Of a DNA stretch of 64,000 bases, positions 1-12,100 are shown piece after piece. Origin of the DNA: Daedaleopsis sinensis (taxonomy: Eukaryota > Basidiomycota > Agaricomycetes > Polyporales > Polyporaceae); the NCBI GenBank assembly GCA_033807695.1, contig CM066309.1, positions 3,038,001 to 3,102,000 on the forward strand, written 5' to 3'. Positions within the stretch are counted from its first letter, which is position 1. Each line of letters starts with the position of its first letter. The position numbers and the translations under genes were made by a program. The notes beneath the pieces were generated by a model. That model searched no databases and was not told the origin of the DNA. It worked only from the letters and a program-made list of their open reading frames with translations.

Positions 1-1208
1 GTAGATTGTGATGTGGACTGGCAGACGTCCTGAACTACAGTGACGTTAGAACACGGACCCGAGAACACAAGAATTACGCATACCGCACTGGTCATCGTCA
101 ATACCCTCCAGGACGGTGTCGTTCGCATCGACCCGTGCTCGGAATGTCGCGAAAGACAAAAGATCGCTTTGTCTGCACTGACAAGGACTATGTGGCCGCC
201 GACTCCCCGAAAAGACATAGAGTCGTGTATGGTCCGGGGTTTGTTGCCCACGGTCGCAGGGGATTCCAATTCCGTGACAACGTCCGCATGGACCGTTCCC
301 GCCTTCCGACAGTTCAATGCACTGCGATGTGACAAGCATTGACGTCTCGCTCCAATGCAAGGAAAGAAAGCAGAAAGGTGTAACAGAATCCACTCACAGA
401 CCGACCAGCCTTCTGGCAAGCGAAGCATGGGGATTCTCTGAACTTCGGAATCCCGTAACAACCGAGCACGACATCCACTCCGGGTCCACGCACCTGCCAT
501 GGAAGGCAGTGGATGTTCAGTAGGCACACGTTACTCAGCAGACGCGTAGACAACTCACCGGTATCGGTCCACGGAGAGGACATCCACCCACCAACACTCC
601 CGAGGACGTCCGGACGAGAGAAGGCAACGTGCATTCCAAACAAACCTGTCCAGAGTGGAGTGTCATGCCAGTCCACGACGCATAAGTTTGTTTTCGGCGA
701 GCGTTCACTGCTGGCGGCGTGTCTGATGGGCAACAGGGGATTAGGAACGAAGCTGAGGACGTGTGCCAGCGAGGACAAGATGGACGGGAAGGCAAGACGT
801 GCGGATGGGCGCGAATGAGGCCCTGACAAGGTTCGTCAGGGTTTTGCACGAAGGGGAACAGACGTAAGGCGCTTCAGGCGCCGATGGCTTCTGCCCGCAG
901 CTCCCGTCTTAATCGGGTTTCCCTGTGCTCCCATTGCACCCTAGACGGTTCGTGGAGGGGGTGGCGAAGCCCTGCATATTCATTCAAGTGTTCAGTATGT
1001 CCGATTCGGGTTCCGACTGGAGCCCGCAGACCTGGGCACAGTGCGTATAAGAGTACAGTTAATTGTCCCCCACTATAGTAGGGAACGCTAGTCCAGTAGC
1101 GACTTAGTCGAACACACCTACAGGACTACAGCCCTGCCTTCGGTTTGTGCCTACAGTACACGAGGCCACGTAAGATCCTGTCCCAAAAATGTGCTGCGAA
1201 ATCATTGC
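1..1208. other. gene-poor stretch
   Basis: Only short overlapping reading frames occur on both strands. None shows a recognisable domain or a convincing set of splice sites. The stretch lies downstream of the minus-strand F-box gene and may hold its 3' untranslated region. I see nothing else in it. Confidence 0.4.
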
Positions 1209-2156
1209 TCACTGTGGACGATGCATTGCCAGGCTGTTCAACACCGACGTCAGCGGTGATATTGCTGAGACCTCACTGGTACATGCCTTCGCAGGGAAGC
1301 AGGCCACTGCTATCCAGCCATCACTAGTGAAGGTCACAGGGAGAGCATCACCCCCTCGCCCGACTCCACGTCCGAAAGATATGACTACAGAATCTCGGTG
1401 TCCGAAAGCTCCAGAACGCCGGCAGTGCGCCAGCCCTTCCGCGTCGTTTTGAGCAAGCTCGAATCCTCTATATGCGTATTTTCCCACTGCGTTAATGTCC
1501 CGAGGAGACAGAGGGCCTTCCTTCACGCGTCCCCGGCGAGATAGTGTATCGCGAGCATACGAGCACCCTGCTCCAGATGGTGTTACGAAGTTCTCCATGA
1601 GGGTACACCAGAATCCGCGCAGAGGTGTAAGAGGACTAGTGTCTGCGCTCCTGATCACGTCAACGAACCGCCCCGATGGAGTTTGGAACCGTTGCAGTTC
1701 TTTCACGGATCCGATCCCTTGCAGGCCTGACGGCCTAGATGGAGGACGTTGGACAGTCGGCGACGTGAAATGGAGGCGACTAAGCACGGAACCGACGAAG
1801 CTCTCGTACGTATGGTCGGGGACGTAGAGATCGAGGTCTCCGGGTGTCCACTGTTCGAACGGTAGGAAGAATTTCAGTGCGACCGACCCCGATACCACGG
1901 CCCCGTGGTCCCGCAAGATCTCGTCGAAAATCCCGATGTCGGACACGAAAGGGAGGATGGATGTTTCGTATCGGACACGAAGCTCCACGGACACTGCTGT
2001 GTGAAAGGTAGTGCACGTTGCGCGCCACGATAGCAGAAGGGTGAAGTCGCTGTTTTCGATAACCAGGAAAAGGATATCTGCGGGCACACTTAGAGAGCAC
2101 TGGATAAGTGACGTGGGACGTAACAAGAGCATGCTCGCACCTCCAAGCCCACGCAT
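1209..2156 (-). CDS. F-box protein with nucleotidyltransferase-like region
   Basis: One open frame of 315 codons starts at the ATG at 2156. Residues about 24-60 look like an F-box (VPADILFLVIENSDFTLLLS, then a W-R-x-T-C helix), which in the family binds Skp1 in ubiquitin ligases. Residues about 86-110 match the nucleotidyltransferase-fold signature: a Gly-Ser turn (SGSVALKFF) followed by GDLDLYVPD, where two Asp alternate with hydrophobic residues. A third possible acid lies in GRFVDVI. I infer an intact NTase-like active site, unlike the two relatives at 6788 and 17702. Near the C-terminus a CRRSGAF...D pattern recurs in what I recall of the family. The exact 5' end is uncertain because the first 20 residues are not F-box-like and a first exon could lie upstream. 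The substrate is unknown. Confidence 0.6.
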   Translation of the reverse strand: MRGLGGASMLLLRPTSLIQCSLSVPADILFLVIENSDFTLLLSWRATCTTFHTAVSVELRVRYETSILPFVSDIGIFDEILRDHGAVVSGSVALKFFLPFEQWTPGDLDLYVPDHTYESFVGSVLSRLHFTSPTVQRPPSRPSGLQGIGSVKELQRFQTPSGRFVDVIRSADTSPLTPLRGFWCTLMENFVTPSGAGCSYARDTLSRRGRVKEGPLSPRDINAVGKYAYRGFELAQNDAEGLAHCRRSGAFGHRDSVVISFGRGVGRGGDALPVTFTSDGWIAVACFPAKACTSEVSAISPLTSVLNSLAMHRPQ

Positions 2157-3381
2157 TTTCTAACTGGGATCGACCAGCTACAAACATACTGCTCGGTTTG
2201 ATAGGAGATCTGGCCGGTTGAAGTAAAAGGGAGCAGTCAGCAAGTGCCACAGAGTGAAAAGAAAACATAGACGGACAACTGCTCATAAGTTTTCATCGTG
2301 ACGCAACACCGACCCGCGAGCGAGCATTAATGCAACGGGTCCCGTCAGCAGGCTCGATCGAGAACAGGACCGTCACTCACTGGGGTGTCGGATGCAGGCA
2401 TCACCGCCGATGCAAGGGCTCTGGACCCGAGAATTTGGTAAAGAACGGGCACGTTCGTGCCTTCTGGCTTCTCCGTTCTTCCAGGATTTCGTTCAGGGAG
2501 CCGTGAGTTTGCATCACGGAAAGAAGTCGAAGAGTGGGATGACCGAGTCCCGGATGTACGTACTAGTGCTTCTCTGCTTCCGCAGCCACCGTTGCCGTAC
2601 GGGCGGCAGGTCATTTATAGCTCGGCGCGAGGATGCGGAGCGTGCATTGACCAAGTCGGGGGGACGGGTGGGCGAACGCTCTCGCAGGGAACCGACGGCG
2701 CGTAGCACGTAATGGATGACGCCCGTGTGGATGGAGTGTGTGCCAATTCCGTAGAACAAGGAAGACTAGGGTCTGCATGCAGTTGGCCGAGCGGAAGAAC
2801 AGAGCATGGCCGTCCTCGGCCACGCCATGTCCGGCCGCTCCATACAGGTATCGATACCATCCCGCATCCACGACGACGGTACGAGATGGACCCTTTCCGT
2901 TCTGCGGAGTAAACGTAGTGAATGAGGTACTATTTCATGCGTTGCCAATTTGAATACCGGGCAGTCCACGGCAGTTCCGCCGAGTTGTTGTTGTTCGTGA
3001 AATGCACTGCGGTCTGCACGTAGTCGGTAGAGCGGATGAACAGGGCACCTCGGCTGCGATGCATACTTCCGCCCCCGGCGGGCATCCAGCGATTTGGCAT
3101 GCACGATGACGGGACGAACACGACCCTTTCTGTTCTGCACTCGAAACCGACCGACGTTCGTCGAGCCTTGGCAATTTGCCATGCCAAGCGGTGCAGGTCC
3201 AGCTTGCCGACGTCGCACTTCATGGCGAACGGAATAAAGTGTATCGACTACCCCACGGTTACATGCGTGGAGCTCATCCTGTATGAATCAAACGCAGGCA
3301 GCGTCAGCACATATAACAGGAGACGTAATGAGCAGCCGGAGCTCACTGGTCCCGCTATCTACTGGACCTAACATCGCGAGC
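2157..3381. other. intergenic region with diverged direct repeats
   Basis: No convincing gene is seen. The right half holds two diverged tandem copies of a block of about 160 bp, listed separately. Short frames over them translate to similar peptides on the minus strand (for example HALFFRSANCMQTLVF and ALFIRSTDYVQTAVHF), so the repeats may be remnants of a duplicated coding segment. Confidence 0.4.
2755..3165. repeat. two diverged direct repeats of about 160 bp
   Basis: Copy one runs from about 2755 to 2915 and copy two from about 2995 to 3165. Shared blocks include the string around 2795 (gagcggaagaacagagc) against 3030 (gagcggatgaacagggc), and the string around 2887 (gaccctttccgttctgc) against 3122 (gaccctttctgttctgc). 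Similarity by eye is about 70 percent. The repeat is too old to place a target site or mechanism. Confidence 0.5.
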
Positions 3382-4700
3382 ATGTCTCTCCAGTGTGAGT
3401 GGCCGCAGTTATCCTGACCCGACTATCACCAAACGCCCCGATCCACGACAGATAACGACCTGAAATTCATCGCCCGCGGACGCTCCGCGACGGTGTACAG
3501 CGCCGTCTTGACAGGGGACGGCCCGGTGGTGGTGGTGAAACAATACAGCCGCCTCGCACTCGATGGCGGTACACGCGAAATCGAAAAATGGGCGTACGAA
3601 GTCACGAACCGTGGCGACGGACCAGGAAAGAGGTCAATACATTTCCACAGTTGCACGTCGATTGCAGGGCCACTCACTTCACACAACAGCGCTTTCCTCA
3701 CTATCCTAACAACCGATCCCGTTTGCGAACCTGGTGGCCGAATACTGCTCCCAAAGAAAGACGGCACCCTGGCAGACTTACTTGGTGCGATACGGCCGAA
3801 CACATTGTACCTGGCCGATGTGCTGTCTATAACAGAACAGTTGTTAGCAGGGATCGAATGTGAGTCTGACAAAACGCGAAACTGTCTCCACAGGCTCACG
3901 CGCAGAAGTCTTGCACAACCACTCCGTCACGCACACAGATATCAAGCCTAGCAACGTCGTTCTGGACAGTATGGAGACCATACCTTTGGCCGCGGGAAAA
4001 TCGGACTCCCTGATAGTCAACGTAAGCCACACCAGCCGTCGAATCGAACTGGGATCGTACTCAGCGCCCCGCAGCTTCGATCTACCAAGATATTCATTAT
4101 CGATCTCGGAGAGGCAGCCCCCCAGAACATTGAGCACGTCGGGATATGTGGGACGTCCCTATACAGGGCTCCTGAGGTGACTCTCGGTAAGGCACATCGT
4201 CCTCAACGACATCGGATAAGCTGATGACGACACACCATAGGCCTTTCGTGGAACGGAGCTGTGGACTGGTTCGCAGCTGGATGTGTCGTGTTCGAAATAG
4301 CCACCGGGCGACCACTGTTCCCTCGTACGACGTCGCGGAGGTCCCGCCTTGCGGCTATCGTGGCCATCCTCGGTCCGATTCCCAGTTGGATGGGAAAACG
4401 TGTCAGGGAATGGTCTCCGGTACCAATCGAACAGGAACACTCCGGATCGTTCACAGTACGATGTCCGAGAAGAAGTGTACGCGATGCTGTGGAAGTAGAA
4501 CTGATTTCGAGACTTGAACCACTGGAAGTAAGGCTAACGGGTCATCTCACACGAGAAAAAGCACATATCTAACTCACAAGTGCCAGGCGTCATTGAAAGA
4601 CGGTTTTGTGTACTTCGTCTGCAACAGCCTCTTGCAGATAAGTCCCCACAGTCGAACACTGGCCGTATCCACCGTGATCCGCGGCGGAAAGTTCAGATAA
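3382..4700 (+). CDS. protein kinase (CMGC-like)
   Basis: Seven exons join in frame to 336 residues: 3382-3394, 3452-3593, 3651-3859, 3894-4021, 4075-4186, 4241-4527 and 4581-4700. The encoded protein is little more than a kinase domain. Visible parts are the glycine-loop equivalent (ARGRSATVYSAV), the ATP-binding Lys in VVVVKQ, the helix-C Glu in REIEKW, the catalytic loop HTDIKPSNVVL, the metal loop IIDLGEA and the activation-segment end TSLYRAPEV, followed by VDWFAAGCVVFEI. HRD has become HTD and DFG has become DLG, but the catalytic Asp, Lys and Asn are kept, so the enzyme could be active. The YRAPE motif recalls CMGC kinases. One proposed intron (3860-3893) is only 34 nt, yet it is needed for the frame. 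No substrate can be named. Confidence 0.72.
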
Positions 4701-5305
4701 AATAGCCAGTAAGTGGAACGTTTCAGACCCTACACCGGCGTCGATAGAGAATGACAACCTGCGCACCTATCGCTGTCGCCGATCCAGGTACCATCTGACA
4801 CCGGTGGCGGGCTATGTCATACGCTACGCTTCTTAGCACAAATGTTCGCAAGGTAGTATTCTGCCTGCGTCGTACCGTTTGCAACGTAGTCTGTGAACCA
4901 GCTATCAGTACAGGGGGGAGAGAAATTGTATACACGTACCGCACAATCCGTATAGACGGTGTTGCTGTTGTGGATTGTAGCGGCGTGGTCATATACTTGT
5001 ACTCGGTGGGTACATTCGTTTACAAGGAGCTCGAGACAAGTGGGAGGAATCATAGAACTCGGGCGACAGCACAGTGACGTGCGACACTCGAAAACCCAAA
5101 CTGTACGGGTGTTACCGGACTGGAGGGGGGCGACACCCACCCGGTCAATCCCGACGCCCTCGTCGCAGCGGACCGAACCGGAACGAGGCAGCTTCGACTT
5201 CAACTCGTAACAAATACCGCATCTAATACTGCCAGGGATCCCGAGCGACTGCAGTCTGATAATATACAGGATGCCACGTCATTCCACGACATACTCGATC
5301 GCTAT
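4701..5305. other. no defendable gene
   Basis: Short plus-strand frames around 4900-5205 could be joined with 5272-5400 across a putative intron (gtaaca...acag, about 5209-5271). The product resembles nothing I recognise and lacks a start. It may be a gene fragment. Confidence 0.3.
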
Positions 5306-5813
5306 TCACAGACCGGACGATCTAAATGCAGTCTCGAGACTCTGCAACATTTCCCTCTGCAACTGCTGGGAGAAAAACACCCAAGTATTCCTAGTGTGTC
5401 CTAAGCCCCCTTCAAAGCGACTGACGAAGTGCACAGACACCGTAGGGACAAGCCCCCGATCGTCCCCACGATCCGTGAGTTGGATTGCCACACGGAACGC
5501 CAACTAATACTAGGTAAGTCACAGAAAACACGGACTGACCCACGTAACTCACCGGTTCTCCTCTGACCAGCAGGACCATGTACTGATCGAGCCTCGTGAC
5601 TCCGTCATCGTCGTATTCACCTTCTTCACGACTCGGAGGACGGTTTTCACGGTCCCTAGCCTGACCGTCACGGAGCCTCGCAGTACCCCCACGCACGCGA
5701 GGACCCAAGCGCCTGCAAACAGTGTCAAATACCGCGTCAACGAAATTGCGACGGGAGACATACCAAGGTCCGATGGAATTAACAGGGCGTACGGATGTAT
5801 CTGGAATCGACAT
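5306..5813 (-). CDS. hypothetical protein, possibly partial
   Basis: Three minus-strand segments join in frame. The first starts at the ATG at 5813 and ends at a GTATGT donor near 5764. The second covers about 5710-5563 and ends at a GTGAGT donor. The third runs from about 5513 to the stop at 5306. The middle part is rich in Arg, Glu and Asp (a REEGEYDDDG stretch), followed by QYMVLLVRGEP and LAFRVAIQLTDRG. I do not recognise a domain. The ATG may be internal, with more exons upstream around 6409-6624, where another minus-strand frame with an acidic segment occurs. Confidence 0.35.
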
Positions 5814-6787
5814 GGCTAAAGGATGTGGTTCTTGTCCAGCACTCCATGACGCAGACCGAGCCTTTAAAGTCGAGCGACTTCACCCACTACGCTGTTCCGC
5901 CCATGTCTGCCTCCTAAGCAACGTTACGACAGGACCCTCGCGGCTGCGGAAAGCGCGCCAGTCAGTACACATCGTAAGCTCCTTTCTGCTTCAGAGCTCC
6001 GTCCACGGCCTCGAGGATGCTGAAAGCGGCCGAGTACAGAACTCCCTTACACGTATGCCGAGCTGCGTACCTGCGTACGTATGAGGTGGACCCGCCACAC
6101 ATTCACATCCGCGCCACCTTCCGAGTCACCTCACGAACATATGGGGCACTAGAAGTCCTTTCGCGCTGAAATATCGACTGACTCTTAGCGGTCGTCGAAA
6201 GTGGTCCGATGTGTCCGCAGCGTACGCTGTGGTTCTTCTTTACGTGACATTTCCCATTCACTGCATGCCTAATGTTAGGTACTGTCTTCTGCAACAGATG
6301 CAGAACACGCACAGCGACCCTGCATGAACTTGACCGCTCTCCTCACCTGCGCCGACCTGAGCGAACCTAGATACCAGGATCACCGTCGGCGAGCGCGGCG
6401 CCTCACTGTCATGTATCGACATCGAACAACGCTCGGCCAGTACTGTGCAGTTCATCCCCAGTATAAAATATAGAGCAGACTCTTGCACTCGCCGGAAACA
6501 GCCACTCGTCCGTGACTACTGTGCTACCACAATCGTCCTCGATCTCGAGCGGAACTTCTCGCTCGCAGCTCTCCACGTGAACCCGTATATCACACTCTAG
6601 CGACGAAACACAACACCAGGTCACTACGAATAACTTTGTTCACTATACACCGGCGACAGCGTGGACCTTGTCCGATAGACCATCAACGTTCGCAGTGCTG
6701 AGACCAGACCCGTTGTTGTGAGTCGGTCACATTATTCACTAAGAACTATATTGACAGTTCATAGTCGCTAGCCCAGCGACCGCTGCA
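5814..6787. other. no defendable gene; one minus-strand frame
   Basis: A 71-codon minus-strand frame at 6409-6624 (containing PLEIEDDCGS and VVTDEWLFPA) reads like protein and could be an upstream exon of the 5306-5813 gene. I could not join the two convincingly. Nothing else is visible. Confidence 0.3.
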
Positions 6788-8079
6788 ATGCCTCGTCCGC
6801 CGTCATCGAGATCCCGTTCCCGTGCCACGCGCACATTTTCCGAGTAAGTGGTTCCTTACATGTCGATGACAAGGCGCGGTACTCACGAGCCGCAAGACTT
6901 CCTGTCGAGTTGCGGGACATCGTGTTCTCCTATATAACTATAGCGGACGTCGTCGCATGGAGAAACAGTAGCCGTAGCGGGTATCGAGCCGCGACGGGGT
7001 TTCTACAGCGGCGGTTCCACGTCCTACTGGCACCCTTTTTCCCCAGCCCGTCGATGTTCCTGGACGAACTATTCCGCCACCGGGCCCTCATCGGTGGAGT
7101 TCTCGCCCTCGCCTTCATAATCGTGGATCAAGACTTACACTTTCCTATCGTCGAAGTCTACGCACCAGACCTCCTATATTCCGCGCTTGTCACTGCTCTT
7201 CAGGACATCGTACATGAAAACCTGACAGCGGTTACAGTTGTGTCTACAGTGCACGCTACGTCGACCAGGGAAATCGTAGAAACCACTACGTTCAGGCTGG
7301 CCAACAGTCGAGCCATTGTCATCTACAGATCATCCACGTGGAGCCCTTTGCTTCCGATTTGTAGATCTCCCTCCTCCCTTCTCTTCAACTATGTATCCCG
7401 GACATCATTCGGTTGCGCCTATCCTACCTTGACCCTCCGCCGCCGAGGCTTGCTCGCAGACATCGCTCTGCTCCACGCGCTACCTCAGGACTTATACGCG
7501 CTGAACGCTCTAACTGAACATGGCTTCGACATTTCCTGGTCGCCGGCTCGGTTCGTGAAGGAAGACAAGATTGCGCGCCGGCTTCGAATGCTGAATCCCA
7601 CGTTCTCCGTCGACGTCGCAGTGGACGTCATCGCTTCGGAGCTCCGTCCGGAGTTCATGGACCGTCCCGCCACATACGCACAACGGTTCCGAGCTGCCTG
7701 GGGGGCCCCACCGTTCCACACGAGGGCTGTTTGGTCCTTTTTTCAAGGCACACAACCGTGTTTCAGTCGCCGAGGCATGTGTCCCCAACAAGTTCGGTTC
7801 TTCGGGGATGCATTGTCCTTTATCGACTTCCTCGATCCCATGGCTACGGATAGGAGAGACCTTGAAGAAAAGTGCATGGCTCCATTCGGCACGCTCGTCG
7901 CGTGGAAGTTATGCAGCTCGTACAGGTGCTGGGGGGTCACAAAGTGCGGTCCCATTCTACCCAACGAGATGCTGCTCGAGGATGGTGTCGTTCACCTTCC
8001 TGCCTTGAGCGGGAGGAATCGCTTTGACCGTACCGTCGCGCGACATCACCCTCCTATCTATCTCTATCACATGTACTGA
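6788..8079 (+). CDS. F-box protein with degenerate nucleotidyltransferase-like region
   Basis: Exon 1 is 6788-6843 and exon 2 is 6897-8079, joined in phase across a GTAAGT...AAG intron, giving 412 residues. The join restores a typical F-box start (ELPVELRDIVFSYITIADVV, then WRNSSRSGYRAA). A hydrophobic block with a Gly-Gly turn (LIGGVLALAFII) is followed by FPIVEVYAPDL, which aligns with the Gly-Ser and Asp-x-Asp block of the protein at 1209-2156 but has lost both Asp. Further shared blocks with 17702-18901 are WSPLLPICRSPSSLLFNYVS, SFGCAYPTLTLRRRGL, WSPARFVKED and RRGMCPQQVRFFGD. The two proteins are clearly paralogues. I infer a substrate-adaptor protein whose enzyme-like fold is probably inactive. 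The ligand is unknown. Confidence 0.65.
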
Positions 8080-9139
8080 ACAACGGAGCTCTGTGGCTAC
8101 GTCGCCTGCCTGTAACTCAGTTATAGGACAGCCTTAGCCGGGAATAAGTACTCACGTATCTGTCTAGTCGTGTTCCAGACGGTTCCACAAGGATCAATAT
8201 AGTTTCTGATACATTGCCCTATAGCATCTTTCCTACGCTCCTGTCCATGTAAATGTGTACTAGCGACCTGAATAATCAAGTACCGATTTTGTATTAGAAC
8301 CGGTATTCTTGTAGGCGGGAGCGCTTACAGATAAGTGTGTACCGTCCAATCAAGGGGCTTTTCTACTTCCCGCAGGATGAACTCGGAATCCGTCGTGTTA
8401 ACCCGGGTCTGGCGGGGAGCCGGCCCGCTTCACTCTATCTCTTCTGTCTCCGATCTGATTGGTCCCTCGAGTTGCGGCTTGCCTCTCCCAGTGTGCTGGC
8501 GTCCTTGCGCAACTGTCCTTCGCTCGCCATCCGAGGGACTTGATACGCTCTGAACACTGTAGCTCGCTCGCAAGACAGCCTTGCATAAAACACGCCAACA
8601 TATGTGTGTAGTAGAGTTAGAACGGGGCTTCTAATAGAATTATAGTATTATTAGATTGCGGCTGCTCTAGTAGTACTATCATACTCTATGTGTTAACCAC
8701 TCCTTTGCTCGCCCTTAGTAGAGCCTACATTCACTACTAATTCTTGTTGCATATCACCGACCTCAAACAGCAGGCGCGTTGAGGGCGGGCCTTGCGCTCG
8801 GCCGATACGCGCCATGATTTTCTCTTACTAGTAGCTACGTAGCTGCAAATTCAATACTTAGTCAATAAAAAAATGTCCGACAACAAGTTCATGCATCTTG
8901 CTGCATTACCTTGGCATTCCTGACAGTCCCCACCCCAGAATCGGGCGCAGCTCCGCGCTCAGCAAACAAGTATACGTCATCACACTGTCCGCGCTTCACG
9001 ATGACGCGTAGACGATGAACCGCGCCGGAAGGGCCCGCCGTGATCGACTATCGCTTCTCCTCCCAGCAACTTCTCGAGCTGGATACGAAAGGCACTGGCA
9101 AAGAACACGCGTAGACAACCGAAAACAGTCTATACCAGA
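8080..9139. other. intergenic, probable 3' flank of Helitron 1
   Basis: There is no coding potential and the base composition is more AT-rich. On the minus strand, downstream of the Helitron 1 stop, a short stem (TCTAATA...TATTAGA, about 8630-8656) is followed by ten bases and CTAA. This is the layout of a Helitron 3' end (hairpin, spacer, CTRR), but the stem is short and the next base is not T, so the assignment is weak. Confidence 0.3.
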
Positions 9140-12100
9140 CTACAACAGCCTATCTTCTCTCATAAGATACGACGCCTTGCATCTCCTGTCCAGGACCTCA
9201 AGACGGAACAGCTCGTCCTTTAGATCCCGGCGCAAGTCGGTATGCAATTTTTTCCTCGTAAACGGTCTCAGTATACCTAGGCCACTCACACTCCTCACCC
9301 TTGACAACATCACGTACACACCTTGCAGAGTTCTCGCAGACGCAACATCTACTATCGCAGCACCGAGCGAACGGCCTTGTGCCTTGTAATCCGTGTAGCA
9401 ATAAGCAGGAAGGAGAGGTAGCTGGGTCCTAGTGACCTGGTATGCCTCCTCAGGCATGCTATCGGTCTCTAGAGTGCGGACCCACGAGAACGTTACTTGA
9501 ACTGGAAATATCGGGACGATGTCGTCTTCCAGTCCTTCGATCAGAGAACCGGAACCCGGTATGTGCACATACACCACCAAAGGATACCTCAGACCATCTT
9601 CAATGACGTACCGAATGTCCTTCACCGTACCTATGGCTCCATTCACCACATGATGCGAGAAAGCGAGATTCTCCTGAACCATCACACGCATACCTGGAAA
9701 TAGTTGTATCTTCGGCGGTGAGTCCCTCGTGCGCTTCCCTCTTAATTTCCAGATCACCTCTCGATCCGGAGACAAGACAGCACGTCCGCCTATACAGTCC
9801 CTCGCGTGGTACGTACACACCTCGCGGTTCAGACTACGGGCGTGCCTGCGCAGCAACAGTGTATTGATGGCGTCCCTAGGCTCCTTCAACCCCACGATCA
9901 CTGGCGTCTCGGAAAAGGAGGTACAAGCTACGGCCGGGTCTGTCATGGTCCTCGACACCACACGCTCCGTTAAGAAACCATAGTCATCGGCCTCCCGGCG
10001 AAAAAACGCGTTATCGCATCCTCCAACGCGGACCCGGTCGAGCAAATTTGCGAACATATTGTCCCCCTCTTGCCGTTGATTCTTCCGCAGAATCACAACG
10101 TCTTCAACGGAACGCCATATGAATACCCCTTTCAACGCGGTCACGCCTTGACCGGAAGACGATGCGGCACGAGACGAACTTGCGCGGGAGACCAAGTCGT
10201 GGTCGTACAGCGCAGGTACCCTCACAGGCTTCAGCTGCCCAAAGTCCCCGGTAAAAATCACGTTCACGCCTCCAAACGGTTTGTCGCCCGAGCCGTTCGC
10301 GTCTCCCTTCACTCGCTGGATACGGGCAGATATCTCTGCCAAAGTGGTAGCACCGACCATGGATACTTCATCCAAAATCAGATACGTAACGTGCTCCCAT
10401 ATCGCGATCAGTTCTGATATGTCCTTTGGGAGTGCCTTCGGCAACATTACGAGCGAATGTATCGTATAACCTCCAATCAAGATAGCTGCAGCCCCTGTTG
10501 GCGCGGATACTAGGATCTCCCTTCGTCGCCCTAGCAGATCAAATAATCGCAATATAGCGTTCACCACATGGGACTTCCCTGTACCGCCAACTCCACCGAC
10601 GTACATAAGCAGCTGCCGATCCTCGCCCAAGCAGACGTGACGAGCCACAGTCTCGAATGCCCTACTCTGCTCTTCGTTGGAATCTAATCCGAACTCTTCA
10701 GCGACTTGCTTTATGTACCGCTTATACAGATCGGGTCCCTCCAGAACTTCGTCTGCGGCGCCGTCCGGGAACGTCGCCGCTAGACGAGACGTATCCACCG
10801 TCGCAGGATGGCGAGAAGAATCTCGCTTACGCCGTTTGATAAGGGGTACCGCTGTCGTCTCGAACGTAGGTCTTCTTCGTTTGCGAATCTTCGTCATTGC
10901 CTTCTGCTGAATCTCTATTGCCGACCTCTCTTCATCACTCGCCTCTTTCGCGCTGCCGTGCAGTGATGGACTGTCACCTTCCGTCGTCACTGGGAACCTC
11001 TGTTCCAGTGCAACTCTAGCAGGGAGACTGATAAGCTGATCGAGCTTCTCTAGGAGACGGTGATCTGGATCATCTGCCTGAAGGGGGTCGAGTATGCTGT
11101 GTTCGAACAACGGCGGCTCCTCGACTCCTCCATTCATAGCGTCATCGACCTCTCGACGCAACCGCATCCGCTCAGCAGCATCGATCCTGGCGGCACGCTG
11201 TTGTTCTCTGTTCCGATCCCTAGCATCCCTGCACTCCGACAAGACGTTCACGTTCTTCACGATCTTGGAGAAATCTGGCGCAATGAATCCGCTCTGTCTA
11301 ACGTAAGCATCATGCCATGATTCACCCACATGCCTCAGGTCACCAGCGTTCCGCCATGGAATGAACAAAGTGAGTATCGATTTCGACCACACCTCTCTTT
11401 CTTGTTCACCTGCATCTGGTCTAGGGACTGCACTGCCCAGCAACACAGGAATGACCCACAGTACGCGCCTCCGCAGCACATGGGTGTCGCGCTGAGGGTG
11501 GTTGTCGACAAATGCACCTCGCATCTCGGCAGGGCGGCCACGCCTCCGTCCTTCCGAAGTACTGGTTCCTGTCGTCCTTCCACCAGTACTTCTACCGGCC
11601 AACCGAGTACGTTCACTCGAACATGATATCTTCTCTGTCAGACCAATAAACTCGAACAGACACATGCTATGAAAGGGTTCCACGTGTGGCCTCATCAAAT
11701 AGTCCTGCTCCTGGCTAACTGCGGTGCTCACGCCCCTGTCCAACGTCAATATAACCGTGTCATCGTTGTCTTCACGTTCGTGCTCACCCTCACCGGCCAC
11801 AACCTGGCTGTCGTCGCCTTCTTGCTCTATTTCCATGTCAACCATCTCATCGCCTTCCAACCCGGGTACTGCATCGTGCTCTGCGTCTTCAGAACGCTGT
11901 CCAGTCGATGTGGGACTCCAGTACTGATCCACGGTCTTCGTAAACCTAGTCAGATACAGCAACCTGAACCGGTGACTGGTGTAATAATCACCACCTCCTA
12001 CGAGGTAACTCATTACCTGTTGATGAGAGATCTCCATACGACTCAGCATACTGTTCACAACCATGCTCATCGCAGAACGCTCTGTAGACGGAGTCCAATC

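Noticed and set aside
4030..4060. String resembling a tRNA B box (aatcgaactgggatcg)
   Set aside because: It sits in an intron of the kinase gene and no cloverleaf can be drawn around it.
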